Positions 1-6,891 are shown, counted from the stretch's first letter. The stretch is 11,143 nucleotides of DNA from Armatimonadota bacterium (GCA_026419655.1 JANZZA010000570.1:1-11143), one strand, 5' to 3'. The notes: a model not told the origin generated them from the letters alone. A program made the numbers and translations.

Positions 1-19
1 AGATGTGTATAAGAGACAG
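1..19 (+). other. Nextera/Tn5 mosaic-end adapter remnant (artefact)
   Basis: The first 19 bases, AGATGTGTATAAGAGACAG, are identical to the Tn5 mosaic end used in Nextera library adapters. Placed exactly at the window edge, this is untrimmed adapter and not genomic DNA. Bases 20-120 that follow are presumably genomic but carry no feature I can support. The true chromosome junction at this edge should be treated as unknown. Confidence 0.95.
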
Positions 20-120
20 ATACGTGCTTGGGGACAGAGGAGGACGCACACTGGGGTGAGAGGAGCAGCTACGAGGAAGGCGTGCATCAGTGCAGGTCCG
101 TGGCTACTCGGATTCCATTC

Positions 121-732
121 CTATTGGGGCGCGGTGAACTTTTCCCAGAGCTCCTCGACCTGACCGCAGACTGCTTCCGGCCCCGCGGTGGTGTCAATTA
201 CGTAGTCGGCGGGGACGCGGTCGAGACCCAGTTGCTCGTGAAGGGCGAGGCGCTGGTCGGCGTCTTCGGGCGACAGGCCCATGCACTCGATGAGGCGGCG
301 GCGGCGCTCAGCGCGGTCCGCCGTGACCATTACCACACAGTCCACCAGGTCCGCGGCGGACATTCTGTAGAGCACAGCAGCTTCTATGACTACCAGGGGG
401 GCGCCGGAGCCCAGGGCTTCTCGCACCCGCCGAGCTATTTCGGCTTTCATGGGCGGGTGGACCAGGGCCTCCAGCCTCTCCAGGGCAGCCAGGTCGCTGA
501 AGACGTACCGGGCGAGGGCGGCCCGGTCGAGGGAGCCGTTCGGGCGGAGATACTGGTCGCCGAAGGCCTCGATGACTGCGGCAAGGAGGGGCTGGCCGGG
601 CGCAAGGAGCATCCGGTTTATCTCGTCGGCGCTGATGACCGCAGCACCGCGGTCGGCCAGCATCCGTGAGACCACGGTCTTGCCCGCCGCTACGGGGCCA
701 ACAAGGCCCATAACGCGAGCGCCTTTGCCCAT
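121..732 (-). CDS. coaE: Dephospho-CoA kinase
   Basis: CoaE phosphorylates the 3' hydroxyl of dephospho-CoA with ATP, the last step of coenzyme A synthesis, in the cytoplasm. The 203-residue product matches the usual CoaE length of about 200. It starts with a P-loop, GPVAAGKT, at residues 12-19, followed by SADEINRM near residue 36 (the Asp of the family's DAD-type motif). It also has the LEALVHPPM segment corresponding to the family's HP motif, and a final ADYVIDTTAG segment typical of the C-terminus. The P-loop is slightly unusual, because most CoaE proteins have GGIGSGKS. The frame stays open upstream to 858, but those extra 42 residues come from a structured repeat and precede the normal N-terminus. 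ATG at 732 has a GGAAGG about 11 nt upstream; ATG at 711 is an alternative. It is the last gene of the minus-strand series sppA-polA-rpsA-coaE, 250 bp after rpsA, so it may have its own promoter. Confidence 0.9.
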   Translation of the reverse strand: MGKGARVMGLVGPVAAGKTVVSRMLADRGAAVISADEINRMLLAPGQPLLAAVIEAFGDQYLRPNGSLDRAALARYVFSDLAALERLEALVHPPMKAEIARRVREALGSGAPLVVIEAAVLYRMSAADLVDCVVMVTADRAERRRRLIECMGLSPEDADQRLALHEQLGLDRVPADYVIDTTAGPEAVCGQVEELWEKFTAPQ

Positions 733-846
733 GGGTAGGTCTGCCTTCCAGCGCGTTTCGAACTGCTCGAGAATAAGGCGGCCCCCAGGTGCGCCGGGGC
801 CCTTTTTGGGAGTGGAGGACAACAAGAGCCCTCCCCCAAGGGATCT

Positions 847-914
847 GTCTGGGGGCAACCAGCGAAAAGGGTTGTCCCCAGACGCCCTCTCTAATTTTTG
901 GTGCTGCCGGCACC
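847..914 (-). repeat. Short dispersed structured element related to the 6259/6586 repeats
   Basis: Lies in the 250-bp gap between rpsA and coaE. Arms GTCTGGGG (847-854) and CCCCAGAC (876-883) pair perfectly around an inner AACC/GGTT pair. The block continues with a T-run (895-899) and a second small hairpin GGTGC-N5-GCACC (900-914). The same arrangement (CTGGGGG, inner ACCC..GGGTT, GTCCCC(C)AGAC, C/T-rich stretch, ACTTTTT) occurs in the same orientation at the start of both repeats at 6259 and 6586. Translated on the minus strand it even gives the recurring KxxxGVWGxxxF string, which explains the spurious N-terminal extension of coaE. I read it as a diverged, shorter member of that repeat family. 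It could also attenuate read-through from rpsA into coaE, but it lacks a U-run on the minus-strand RNA after the stem. Confidence 0.6.
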
Positions 915-982
915 CTCGGGCCGGAGCGGACCACGAAGCCGTGTGCGCGACGTGCCAGGCTTGAGCCTGTTGGCTCTTACTG

Positions 983-2359
983 TTAGGTCGTAGTGTCCTC
1001 GGCAGGCTCTGGGCTTGGCCCGGCAGAAGCAGCAGGCGCTGGCTCTGCGGCCTCGGGCTCAGGCTCAGCCTCGTCCTGGCCTGAAGGCGGCGCCTCCTGA
1101 ACTTCTCCTTGAGGCACTATGCCCGCTGCCGCGAGAGCAGCGCCGAGCGTGCGCCTTGGCTCTTCGCCCGCCTTGGACCGCATTATTTCGCGATACTCTT
1201 CACGCTCTTTTTCCTGCTCGACTTCTGCGATGCTGAGGGTCATTTTGCGGGCTTCTGGATGGATGTCGAGCACCTTGGCGTCCACCTTTTGGCCTGGCTG
1301 GACGACCTCTCGCGGGTCTGAGACAGAGCGGTCAGCCAGCTCGCGCAGAGGAATGAAGCCCTCAAGCTCGAGGCCCTCGATACCTACAAGGCGTGCGAAG
1401 GCACCCACACGAGCCGTCCGGGTAATGACGGCTTTGACGGTCTGGCCGGGCTTGATGCGGTCGCCTATCATTTTCCACGGGTCAGGAAGTACCTCGCGCC
1501 TGCTAAGGGAAATGCGCTCACCGCCGTCTTCTATGGCCGAGACCATGACTTTGACCCGGTCGCCTACTTTGAGCAGCTCCGAGGGATGCTGGACGCGCAC
1601 CCAGGACATTTCGGAGACGTGGAGGAGACCGTCCACACCGCCGAGGTCAATAAAGGCCCCGTAGTCGGTTATCGAGCGGACCCTGCCTTCGACGACGGCG
1701 CCCTCATAGAGGCGGGACAGGGTCTCGGCACGGCGTTTAGCTCGCTCTTCCTCGACGAGTTGCTTGTGGGAGAGGATGACCTTCTTGGACTTGCGGTCAA
1801 CTTCGAGTACTTTGAGACGCAACTCGCGACCCACGAAGCGGTCGAGGTTGCGAGGCGAGCGGATGTCTACTTGAGAGGCCGGGACGAAACCCGGGACGCC
1901 TACGTCCACACGCAAACCGCCAGTGACCCGCTCGGTGACCATGCCAGCCACCGGCTCGCCCGTTTGGGCGGCTTCCTCAAGCCTTCGCCAGATACGCTCG
2001 ATGTCGGCCTTCTTCTTGGAAAGCCTGATGACGCCATTTTCCTCATCAACGTGCATGACGGCGACTTCGATGCGTTCGTCGCGCTTGGGTAGCTCCTCCT
2101 GGGAGGCAAACTCGGCCCTGGGTATGAGGCCCTCATACTTGGCGCCCACGTCCACGTGAACGCCCTCATCCGTGACGGCAGCCACAATGCCCTCGACAAT
2201 GTCGCCCTTGACCAGGTCTCTGGGAGCAGCAGCTTCCCCCAGGGACTGGCCGGAGCGGTGTCTTGGTTGAAATGTCATCGCAGTCTCTTGCGACGCTTCA
2301 TCTTTGACACCATGAGAATCCACGGAAAGGTCGTCTCTTTGAGGTTCCTTGCTTGCCAT
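983..2359 (-). CDS. rpsA: Four-domain S1 RNA-binding protein (ribosomal protein S1 homologue)
   Basis: S1 proteins bind single-stranded mRNA leaders and help load the 30S ribosomal subunit. The 458-residue product has four S1 (OB-fold) repeats. Numbered from the GTG at 2368 they lie at about 51-120, 136-203, 221-291 and 306-381. Repeat 3 is the most canonical, with GRVRSITDYGAFIDLGGVDG followed by GLLHVSEMSW. The N-terminal 50 residues are polar, and the C-terminal 60 or so are a Glu/Pro/Ala-rich acidic tail (about 399-461), a common S1 C-terminal feature. E. coli S1 has six repeats; four-repeat forms are usual outside Proteobacteria. I prefer ATG at 2359, because AGGTG lies 6 nt upstream of it; GTG at 2368 overlaps that AGGTG. 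It sits between polA and coaE on the same strand and is preceded by a structured leader, which suggests its own post-transcriptional control. Confidence 0.88.
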   Translation of the reverse strand: MASKEPQRDDLSVDSHGVKDEASQETAMTFQPRHRSGQSLGEAAAPRDLVKGDIVEGIVAAVTDEGVHVDVGAKYEGLIPRAEFASQEELPKRDERIEVAVMHVDEENGVIRLSKKKADIERIWRRLEEAAQTGEPVAGMVTERVTGGLRVDVGVPGFVPASQVDIRSPRNLDRFVGRELRLKVLEVDRKSKKVILSHKQLVEEERAKRRAETLSRLYEGAVVEGRVRSITDYGAFIDLGGVDGLLHVSEMSWVRVQHPSELLKVGDRVKVMVSAIEDGGERISLSRREVLPDPWKMIGDRIKPGQTVKAVITRTARVGAFARLVGIEGLELEGFIPLRELADRSVSDPREVVQPGQKVDAKVLDIHPEARKMTLSIAEVEQEKEREEYREIMRSKAGEEPRRTLGAALAAAGIVPQGEVQEAPPSGQDEAEPEPEAAEPAPAASAGPSPEPAEDTTT

Positions 2360-2365
2360 CTTGGA

Positions 2366-2370
2366 CACCT
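2366..2370 (-). promoter_or_regulatory. Ribosome binding site deciding the rpsA start
   Basis: AGGTG on the minus strand, 6 nt before ATG at 2359. It contains the in-frame GTG at 2368, so the two candidate starts compete. The spacing favours the ATG. Confidence 0.55.
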
Positions 2371-2382
2371 GTTATTTTCCGT

Positions 2383-2465
2383 GGGCGCGCTATAGCGCGC
2401 CCTTGAGAGAGATGTCGCCAGCCAGTAAGCTGGCCCTGCGTTGTGGGCCGTTTTCGGCCCACGAC
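2383..2465 (-). promoter_or_regulatory. Triple-hairpin leader between polA and rpsA
   Basis: In minus-strand order, three inverted repeats fill the gap. First, GTGGGCCG-AAAA-CGGCCCAC is an 8-bp perfect stem closed by an AAAA tetraloop (2443-2462), with a broken extension out to 2440-2465. Second, GCCAGC-N6-GCTGGC (2417-2434) can alternatively fold as GCCAG-CTTA-CTGGC. Third, a perfect 20-bp palindrome, GGGCGCGCTATAGCGCGCCC (2383-2402), ends 12 nt before the AGGTG. None is followed by a U-run, so they do not look like a classic intrinsic terminator for polA. The A-rich single-stranded stretch GGAAAATAACAGG between the palindrome and the start is the kind of site S1 binds. The stems are seen directly; control of S1 synthesis is inference. 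Confidence 0.55.
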
Positions 2466-2481
2466 AAAACGTGTCAACGTC

Positions 2482-5112
2482 TCAGGTTAGTTCTTGCATG
2501 TCCCGCCAGTTTGGTCCTGCTTTCACGTCGGCCTTAAGGGGGACTTTGAGCTCGGCTGCGTTTTGCATCACCTCCTTGACGATGGCGGCTACGGTATCAA
2601 CCTCGTCGCGAGGTGTCTCCAATACAAGCTCGTCGTGGACCTGAAGCAAGAGTCTGCTGTAATGGGAGCTTTGTGGCAAGCGGTCGGCCAGGCGCACCAT
2701 GGCAATCTTCATGATGTCAGCCGCCGTACCCTGGATTGGCGTGTTGGCTGCGGCCCTTTCGGCGTAAGCGCGCTGCCTGGCGTCCTCTGATGCGAGGTCG
2801 GGAAGAGGCCTGCGACGGCCGAAAACCGTCTCGACCCAAAGACGCTCGCGGGCCTCAGCTATGGTGCGGTCCAGGTAGTTTTTCACTTGCGGCAGCTCGC
2901 GGAAATAATGGGCAATGAATTCCTCGGCCTGCTGGCGGGAGACACCAATCTGCTCGGCGAGGCTGACGGGGCCCATGCCGTAGAGGACGGCGTAATTAAC
3001 GGTTTTTGCGACGCGGCGCATGTCGGAGTTAACGGCCTCGGGCGGGACGTCGAAGATGAGGGCTGCGGTGCGCTGGTGGATGTCCTCGTCGCGCTCAAAG
3101 GCCGAAATCAGGCGCGGCTCGCCAGAAAGGTGGGCAAGGATGCGCAGCTCGATCTGGGAGTAATCGGCGGAGACAAGGAGCCAGTCGGGGCCGGGAGCGA
3201 CGAAACAGGCCCTGATCTTGCGGCCCCATTCCGTGCGGATGGGAATGTTCTGAAGGTTGGGATTGCGAGAAGAAAGGCGGCCGGTGGCCACGACCTGCTG
3301 CTCGAAGGTGGTATGCACGCGGCCCTGGTCGTCGGCCAGGCGCAGGAGGCCCTCGACGTAGGTGGAGCGCAGCTTGGCGTACTCGCGGTATTCGAGAATG
3401 AGGCGGGCGATTTCGTGTTCCTGAGCGAGCTTTTCCAGTACAGCCGCCGAAGTCGAATAGCCGGTTTTTGTACGGCCAGCGCGAGGTAGCCCCAGGTCTT
3501 CGAAGAGCACCTTTTCCAGTTGGCGCGGGGAGTCAAGGTTGAATTCGCGGCCGGCCAGCTCGTAGATGCGGTGGGCCAGGTCTGCGGTAAGCTGGTCCAG
3601 CTCGGCGCCCAGTCTCTGCAGGGCCTCTCTGTCAACGGCGATACCGGCGCGCTCCATGGCGCGGAGGATGGGAATGAGCGGCATCTCCACTTCGCGGAAG
3701 AGGCGGCCGGCGCCGATCTGGTCAAGCTCGCGCTCGAGGACAGGGCGAAGCTCGATGGCAGCCAGGGCCAGGCGGCCAATGCCCTGGGCGGCGGACTCGG
3801 CGTCGGCAACTTCGGCAGCCGGTAGCTGGTAACCCAGGTGCCGCATCGCCAGGGTTTCCAGTGCACGCACACCGCGGTGGGGCGAGACCATATAAGCAGC
3901 CAGGCTAACGTCGAAGTCCACGCCGTCGAGGGCCAGACCGGCGGCTTCAAGGGCTGTCATGTCGCGCTTGGCGTCGGCACAGGTCTTGAGGACGGCCGGG
4001 TCGGCCAGGATGCGCCTGGCGGCGTCTGCTGCTTCTGTGGCGCCGGTATCAGCAAAAAGGCCCTCAAGCTCGGTGGTGCCCAGCGGCACGTACACGGCCC
4101 GGTCGCGCCCTGCGAAGGCCACGCCCACGGCCCTCTCGTTGAGCACAGCCACGGCCAGCCCCAGTTGGGGGCCGGCTTGCCGGACCAGCTCCTCCACTTC
4201 TTCGGGCGTGCAGGCCACCGAGATTAAGGCCTCAACGGCTTCTGCTTCTGGCAGCCTAGGCAGGAGCTTGCTGAACTCCAGCTCGGCGAAAAGCCTGCGA
4301 AGGTGCGCCCAGTCCGGGCCGGGCCATGCGAAGTCGTCGGGCTGCGCGTCCAGGGGGACGTCATCGGCGACCGTGGCCAGCCTGGCGCCCAGCTCGGCAG
4401 ACTGGCGGTGCTCCCGCAGGAGATTGGCGATGCGCGGCGGCTGAATCTCGTCGAGGTGTTTGTAGAGTTCGTCGAGAGAACCGTACTGCTGGAGGAGCTT
4501 CCGGGCGGTTTTGGGACCGATTCCTGGCACGCCGGGTATATTGTCGGAGCTGTCGCCGCCGAGGCCTTTTAGCTCAGCTACACGGCGCGGCTCTACGGAA
4601 AACTCCTCGCGGACGCGGTCTTCGTCGTAGAGGCGGGTATCAGTGAAGCCCCTGACGGTGGCCAGGAGGCGGACCTGGGGGCCGACTATCTGGACCAGGT
4701 CGCGGTCACCGCTGACGGCCAGGACCTGCCAGCCCTCGGCCGCGGCGCGTCTGGCAAGCGTGGCAATCACGTCGTCGGCCTCGACGCCGGGGACTTCAAG
4801 AGTCTTCATGCCGAAGGCACCGACTAGCTGGTGGGCCAGTTCAACCTGTTGGGCTAGCTCAGGGGGCGTAGGCGGGCGATTTGCTTTGTATTGCGGGTAT
4901 TGTTCGTGGCGGAAGGTAGGTCCCCTGGCGTCAAAAACAACGACGGCGGCGTCGGGTTTTTCCTGTTCGAGGAGATTGAGCAGCATCTCAGCGAAGCCTA
5001 AAAGAGCACCTGTGGGCTGGCCGGTCGTGGTGGTCAGCGAGGGCAAGGCATGAAAGGCCCTGAAGAGGAGACTGTTGCCATCTACGGCGAGGAACTTGCG
5101 GGCCATGGTCAT
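2482..5112 (-). CDS. polA: DNA polymerase I (5' nuclease, decayed proofreading domain, polymerase)
   Basis: Pol I fills gaps and removes RNA primers in replication and repair. The protein is 876 residues if it starts at ATG 5112; ATG at 5106 is equally possible. The 5'-3' nuclease domain (about 1-290) shows AVDGNSLLFRAFHALPSL, VEADDVIATL, SGDRDLVQIV and GDSSDNIPGVPGIGPKTA. The 3'-5' exonuclease domain (about 300-480) is degenerate: the ExoI DxE motif reads LGLAVAVLN near 317-325, so both metal-binding acidic residues are missing. In the polymerase domain, motif A is DYSQIELR (Asp650), the O-helix is RRVAKTVNYAVLYGMG (Lys703, Tyr707) and motif C is QVHDELV (826-828), all intact. Tyr707 replaces the Phe762 of E. 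coli Pol I. The start lies 10 bp after the sppA stop with no obvious Shine-Dalgarno, suggesting translational coupling. The frame is open upstream to 5232, but that stretch overlaps sppA and lacks family similarity. Confidence 0.97.
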   Translation of the reverse strand: MTMARKFLAVDGNSLLFRAFHALPSLTTTTGQPTGALLGFAEMLLNLLEQEKPDAAVVVFDARGPTFRHEQYPQYKANRPPTPPELAQQVELAHQLVGAFGMKTLEVPGVEADDVIATLARRAAAEGWQVLAVSGDRDLVQIVGPQVRLLATVRGFTDTRLYDEDRVREEFSVEPRRVAELKGLGGDSSDNIPGVPGIGPKTARKLLQQYGSLDELYKHLDEIQPPRIANLLREHRQSAELGARLATVADDVPLDAQPDDFAWPGPDWAHLRRLFAELEFSKLLPRLPEAEAVEALISVACTPEEVEELVRQAGPQLGLAVAVLNERAVGVAFAGRDRAVYVPLGTTELEGLFADTGATEAADAARRILADPAVLKTCADAKRDMTALEAAGLALDGVDFDVSLAAYMVSPHRGVRALETLAMRHLGYQLPAAEVADAESAAQGIGRLALAAIELRPVLERELDQIGAGRLFREVEMPLIPILRAMERAGIAVDREALQRLGAELDQLTADLAHRIYELAGREFNLDSPRQLEKVLFEDLGLPRAGRTKTGYSTSAAVLEKLAQEHEIARLILEYREYAKLRSTYVEGLLRLADDQGRVHTTFEQQVVATGRLSSRNPNLQNIPIRTEWGRKIRACFVAPGPDWLLVSADYSQIELRILAHLSGEPRLISAFERDEDIHQRTAALIFDVPPEAVNSDMRRVAKTVNYAVLYGMGPVSLAEQIGVSRQQAEEFIAHYFRELPQVKNYLDRTIAEARERLWVETVFGRRRPLPDLASEDARQRAYAERAAANTPIQGTAADIMKIAMVRLADRLPQSSHYSRLLLQVHDELVLETPRDEVDTVAAIVKEVMQNAAELKVPLKADVKAGPNWRDMQELT

Positions 5113-5122
5113 CACGGCGGCG

Positions 5123-6169
5123 TCAGAAGGACATTGCCGGGAAGACAAGCGCGCCGGCGCCCGGTGGGGGAAGGGTGAGCCAGGGGCCGGGATAGTCCAC
5201 CAGGGCCAGATACCAGGGCCGGCGTATCGCACCGGTCTCGCCCAGCCAGCGCAGCCAGGCGGGCGGGGAGATGTATTCCTTTATGCGCGGCCAGCCCTCG
5301 ATGCCGCCGAGCTGCGCGGCCAGGAGAATAGCGTCGTCGCGGCTGCCAAGCTGGTCAACAAGGCCCAGGGCTCTGGCCTGCCGGCCAGTGTAGACGCGGC
5401 CGTCGGCAAGCTTGCGCACTCGCTGCACGTCCATGCCCCGACCGGCCGCCACATCCCGCACAAACTGGTCGTAGATGTCCATGACCATTTGCTTGACGAG
5501 GGCTTTTTCGTCAGGCCTGGGTGCGCGGAAGGGCGACAAAAGGTCCTTGTAGGGACCGGAAGTGATGGCTACGTCCTCGACGCCGTAGCGCTTGAGCAGC
5601 TCGGCGAAGTTTATGCTGGAGAAGATGACGCCGATTGAGCCGGTAAGGGTGCCAGGGCTGGCGACAATCTTGGTGGCAGCGGAGGAGATGTAGTAAGCGC
5701 CGGAGGCGGCGGTATCGCCCATGGCTGCAACAACGGGCTTTTTGCTTTTCAACTCGCGGACGCGATTGTAGACGGCCTGGGCGGCAGCCGGGGCGCCGCC
5801 GGGGCTGTCTACCCACAGGACGACCGCCTTGACGGAGTCGTCTTTCTCGGCGCGGCGGAGCTGGTCGAGAACAGCCACCATGCCGGCCGCGGGTGCCATA
5901 AAGCCGCCGAAATCAGAGGCCGTAATGAGGCCCTCAACGGAGACGAGGGCGACGGCTGGCTTGCCGGCGGTTGCCAGACCCTCGCCCCTCGGGGTCAGCC
6001 AGGCGATGATGCCCAGGCAGACTGCGAGAGCGCCCGCCAGCACGACCACCAGGCAGCCGAAAAGGACCGTCAGGCCCCAAAGGGGTCGCCGCGGCCGTGG
6101 TGGTGGCTGCAGCGGCGGCTCCGGCGGCCGAGGATACGAAGGCACATCCGACACAGGTGGCTCTTGCAT
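5123..6169 (-). CDS. sppA: Signal peptide peptidase SppA, short S49 form
   Basis: SppA is a membrane-anchored serine protease that degrades signal peptides left in the membrane after secretion. The product is 348 residues, the short single-domain form, not the roughly 600-residue tandem form of E. coli. Numbered from the GTG at 6178, a proline-rich cytoplasmic head (13-32) precedes one membrane segment (about 34-60), then the S49 domain. That domain has WVDSPGG (122-128), the nucleophile Ser159 in GDTAASGAYYIS, and the general base Lys211 in SGPYKDLLSPF. A TGSIGVIFSSINFAELLKRY block follows the nucleophile as usual. GAGG at 6180-6183 is 10 nt from ATG 6169 but only 1 nt from GTG 6178, so I choose the ATG. 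It is the first gene of the series leading into polA. Its promoter must lie in the stretch above 6185, but I see no convincing -35/-10 pair there. Confidence 0.93.
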   Translation of the reverse strand: MQEPPVSDVPSYPRPPEPPLQPPPRPRRPLWGLTVLFGCLVVVLAGALAVCLGIIAWLTPRGEGLATAGKPAVALVSVEGLITASDFGGFMAPAAGMVAVLDQLRRAEKDDSVKAVVLWVDSPGGAPAAAQAVYNRVRELKSKKPVVAAMGDTAASGAYYISSAATKIVASPGTLTGSIGVIFSSINFAELLKRYGVEDVAITSGPYKDLLSPFRAPRPDEKALVKQMVMDIYDQFVRDVAAGRGMDVQRVRKLADGRVYTGRQARALGLVDQLGSRDDAILLAAQLGGIEGWPRIKEYISPPAWLRWLGETGAIRRPWYLALVDYPGPWLTLPPPGAGALVFPAMSF

Positions 6170-6258
6170 CGTAATCACGCCTCACATTGGCTCTATTGAC
6201 TGATACAAAAGCTTTCGTTCATGGGCCGGCAAAAATCGGGAAAGCGAAAAGCCTCTGC

Positions 6259-6527
6259 CTGGGGGAAACCCTTTGAAAAGGGTTGTCCCCCAGACCCCCT
6301 TCCCAAACTTTTTCAGGCTGTGGGCGGGCCGGATTTTCGGGCGCGGGCAGCCAGTTTTGCAACGGTACAATGCTGCCCCACCGACACCCACAAGCGCGGT
6401 GGCAGCCGTACCATCACGCGCCCGAAAATCCGCCCCACCCGAGAAGGCAGCCACCCCTCCTGGTACCGCTCATGTGCTTGCCCGCCGGCCCTGGTGCCTC
6501 TGCGTCTCCGCCAGGGAGCACGAGCAT
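6259..6527. repeat. Structured direct repeat, copy 1
   Basis: This copy aligns without gaps to 6586-6854 at a constant offset of 327 bp. The first 182 bp (6259-6440) differ from copy 2 at 6 positions; the next 87 bp (6441-6527) match at 59 positions. It opens with a nested hairpin, CTGGGGG..CCCCCAG around AACCCTTT-GA-AAAGGGTT (6259-6293). Then comes a long imperfect hairpin: 6322-6345 pairs with 6417-6440 at 22 of 24 positions, and inside it GGTAC/GTACC (6364-6368/6408-6412), GCTGCC/GGCAGC (6372-6377/6401-6406) and ACCG/CGGT (6380-6383/6397-6400) continue the stem around a 13-nt loop. The sharp end of high identity at 6440 coincides with the end of this stem. All six reading frames are largely open here, so open frames carry no information. 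It looks like a MITE-like or REP-like palindromic element, or a structured RNA. No transposase is nearby. Confidence 0.85.
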
Positions 6528-6542
6528 TTACGGGGAGGGGGT

Positions 6543-6586
6543 GCAGGGGGAACCCCGCTTTTTGCCCAAAGGGGGGTTCCCCCTGC
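6543..6586. repeat. Perfect 14-bp hairpin at the repeat junction
   Basis: GCAGGGGGAACCCC (6543-6556) and GGGGTTCCCCCTGC (6573-6586) are exact reverse complements. Past one G:G mismatch an inner CTTT/AAAG pair (6558-6561/6568-6571) extends the stem. The right arm ends on the first base of repeat copy 2. There is no T-run on either side, so I do not call it a terminator. It has no counterpart in the aligned position after copy 2, where the tRNA promoter lies instead. Confidence 0.8.
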
Positions 6587-6854
6587 TGGGGGAAACCCTT
6601 TGAAAAGGGTTGTCCCCCAGACCCCCTTCCCAAACTTTTTCAGGCTGTGGGCGGGCCCGACTTTCGGGCGCGGGCAGCCAGATTTGCAACGGTGCAATGC
6701 TGCCCCACCGACATCCACAAGCGCGGTGGCAGCCGTACCACCACGCGCCCGAAAATCCGCCCCACCCAAAAACACGACCACCTCTCCCGGCGCCGCTTAT
6801 GCCCTTCCTCGCAGGCCTTGGTGGCTGCTCAGCTCTGCCCCGGAGTGCGAGCAT
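6586..6854. repeat. Structured direct repeat, copy 2
   Basis: Second copy of the element at 6259-6527. Of the six differences in the 182-bp core, three fall in unpaired parts of the predicted fold, one turns an A:U into a G:U pair, and two weaken the outer stem (20 of 24 pairs remain against 22 in copy 1). In the minus-strand frame giving the KKFGKGVWGTTLFKGFPP string all six differences change an amino acid, which argues against a protein gene there. Homology stops at CGAGCAT (6848-6854), eight bases before the -35 box of the tRNA promoter. Confidence 0.85.
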
Positions 6855-6861
6855 GTGCGCG

Positions 6862-6891
6862 TTGACTTTTTGGGCGCGGCGCGTCTATGAT
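6862..6891 (+). promoter_or_regulatory. Sigma70-type promoter of tRNA-Leu
   Basis: TTGACT (-35, 6862-6867) and TATGAT (-10, 6886-6891) are separated by 18 bp, each one mismatch from consensus. The tRNA gene begins 9 bp after the -10 box, so transcription should start at or just before the mature 5' end. Confidence 0.8.

Noticed and set aside
20..87. Minus-strand frame opening with ATG at 87 and running off the left edge with a hydrophobic start
   Set aside because: Only about 22 codons are visible, there is no ribosome binding site, and the adapter interrupts it. Cannot be supported as a gene.
28..669. Plus-strand open frame of 213 codons over coaE
   Set aside because: Antisense shadow of coaE. 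It has no family motifs, and it starts beside the adapter remnant.
780..807. GGCCCC-N10-GGGGCC followed by TTTTT on the plus strand, resembling an intrinsic terminator
   Set aside because: No plus-strand gene lies upstream. On the minus strand, where the genes are, the T-run precedes the stem, so it cannot terminate them.
6182..6781. Two similar minus-strand open frames (90 and 103 codons) that look like a tandem paralogue pair
   Set aside because: They are just the two repeat copies read through. All six core differences are non-synonymous, no start has a good ribosome binding site, and the other five frames are open too.
6259..6854. CRISPR-like array
   Set aside because: Only two units of about 270 bp separated by 58 bp. 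There are no short regular repeats with unique spacers and no cas genes.
6221..6865. Plus-strand open frame of 214 codons spanning both repeats
   Set aside because: The frame is open only because of high GC and a period divisible by three. There is no recognisable domain, and the DNA is dominated by palindromes.
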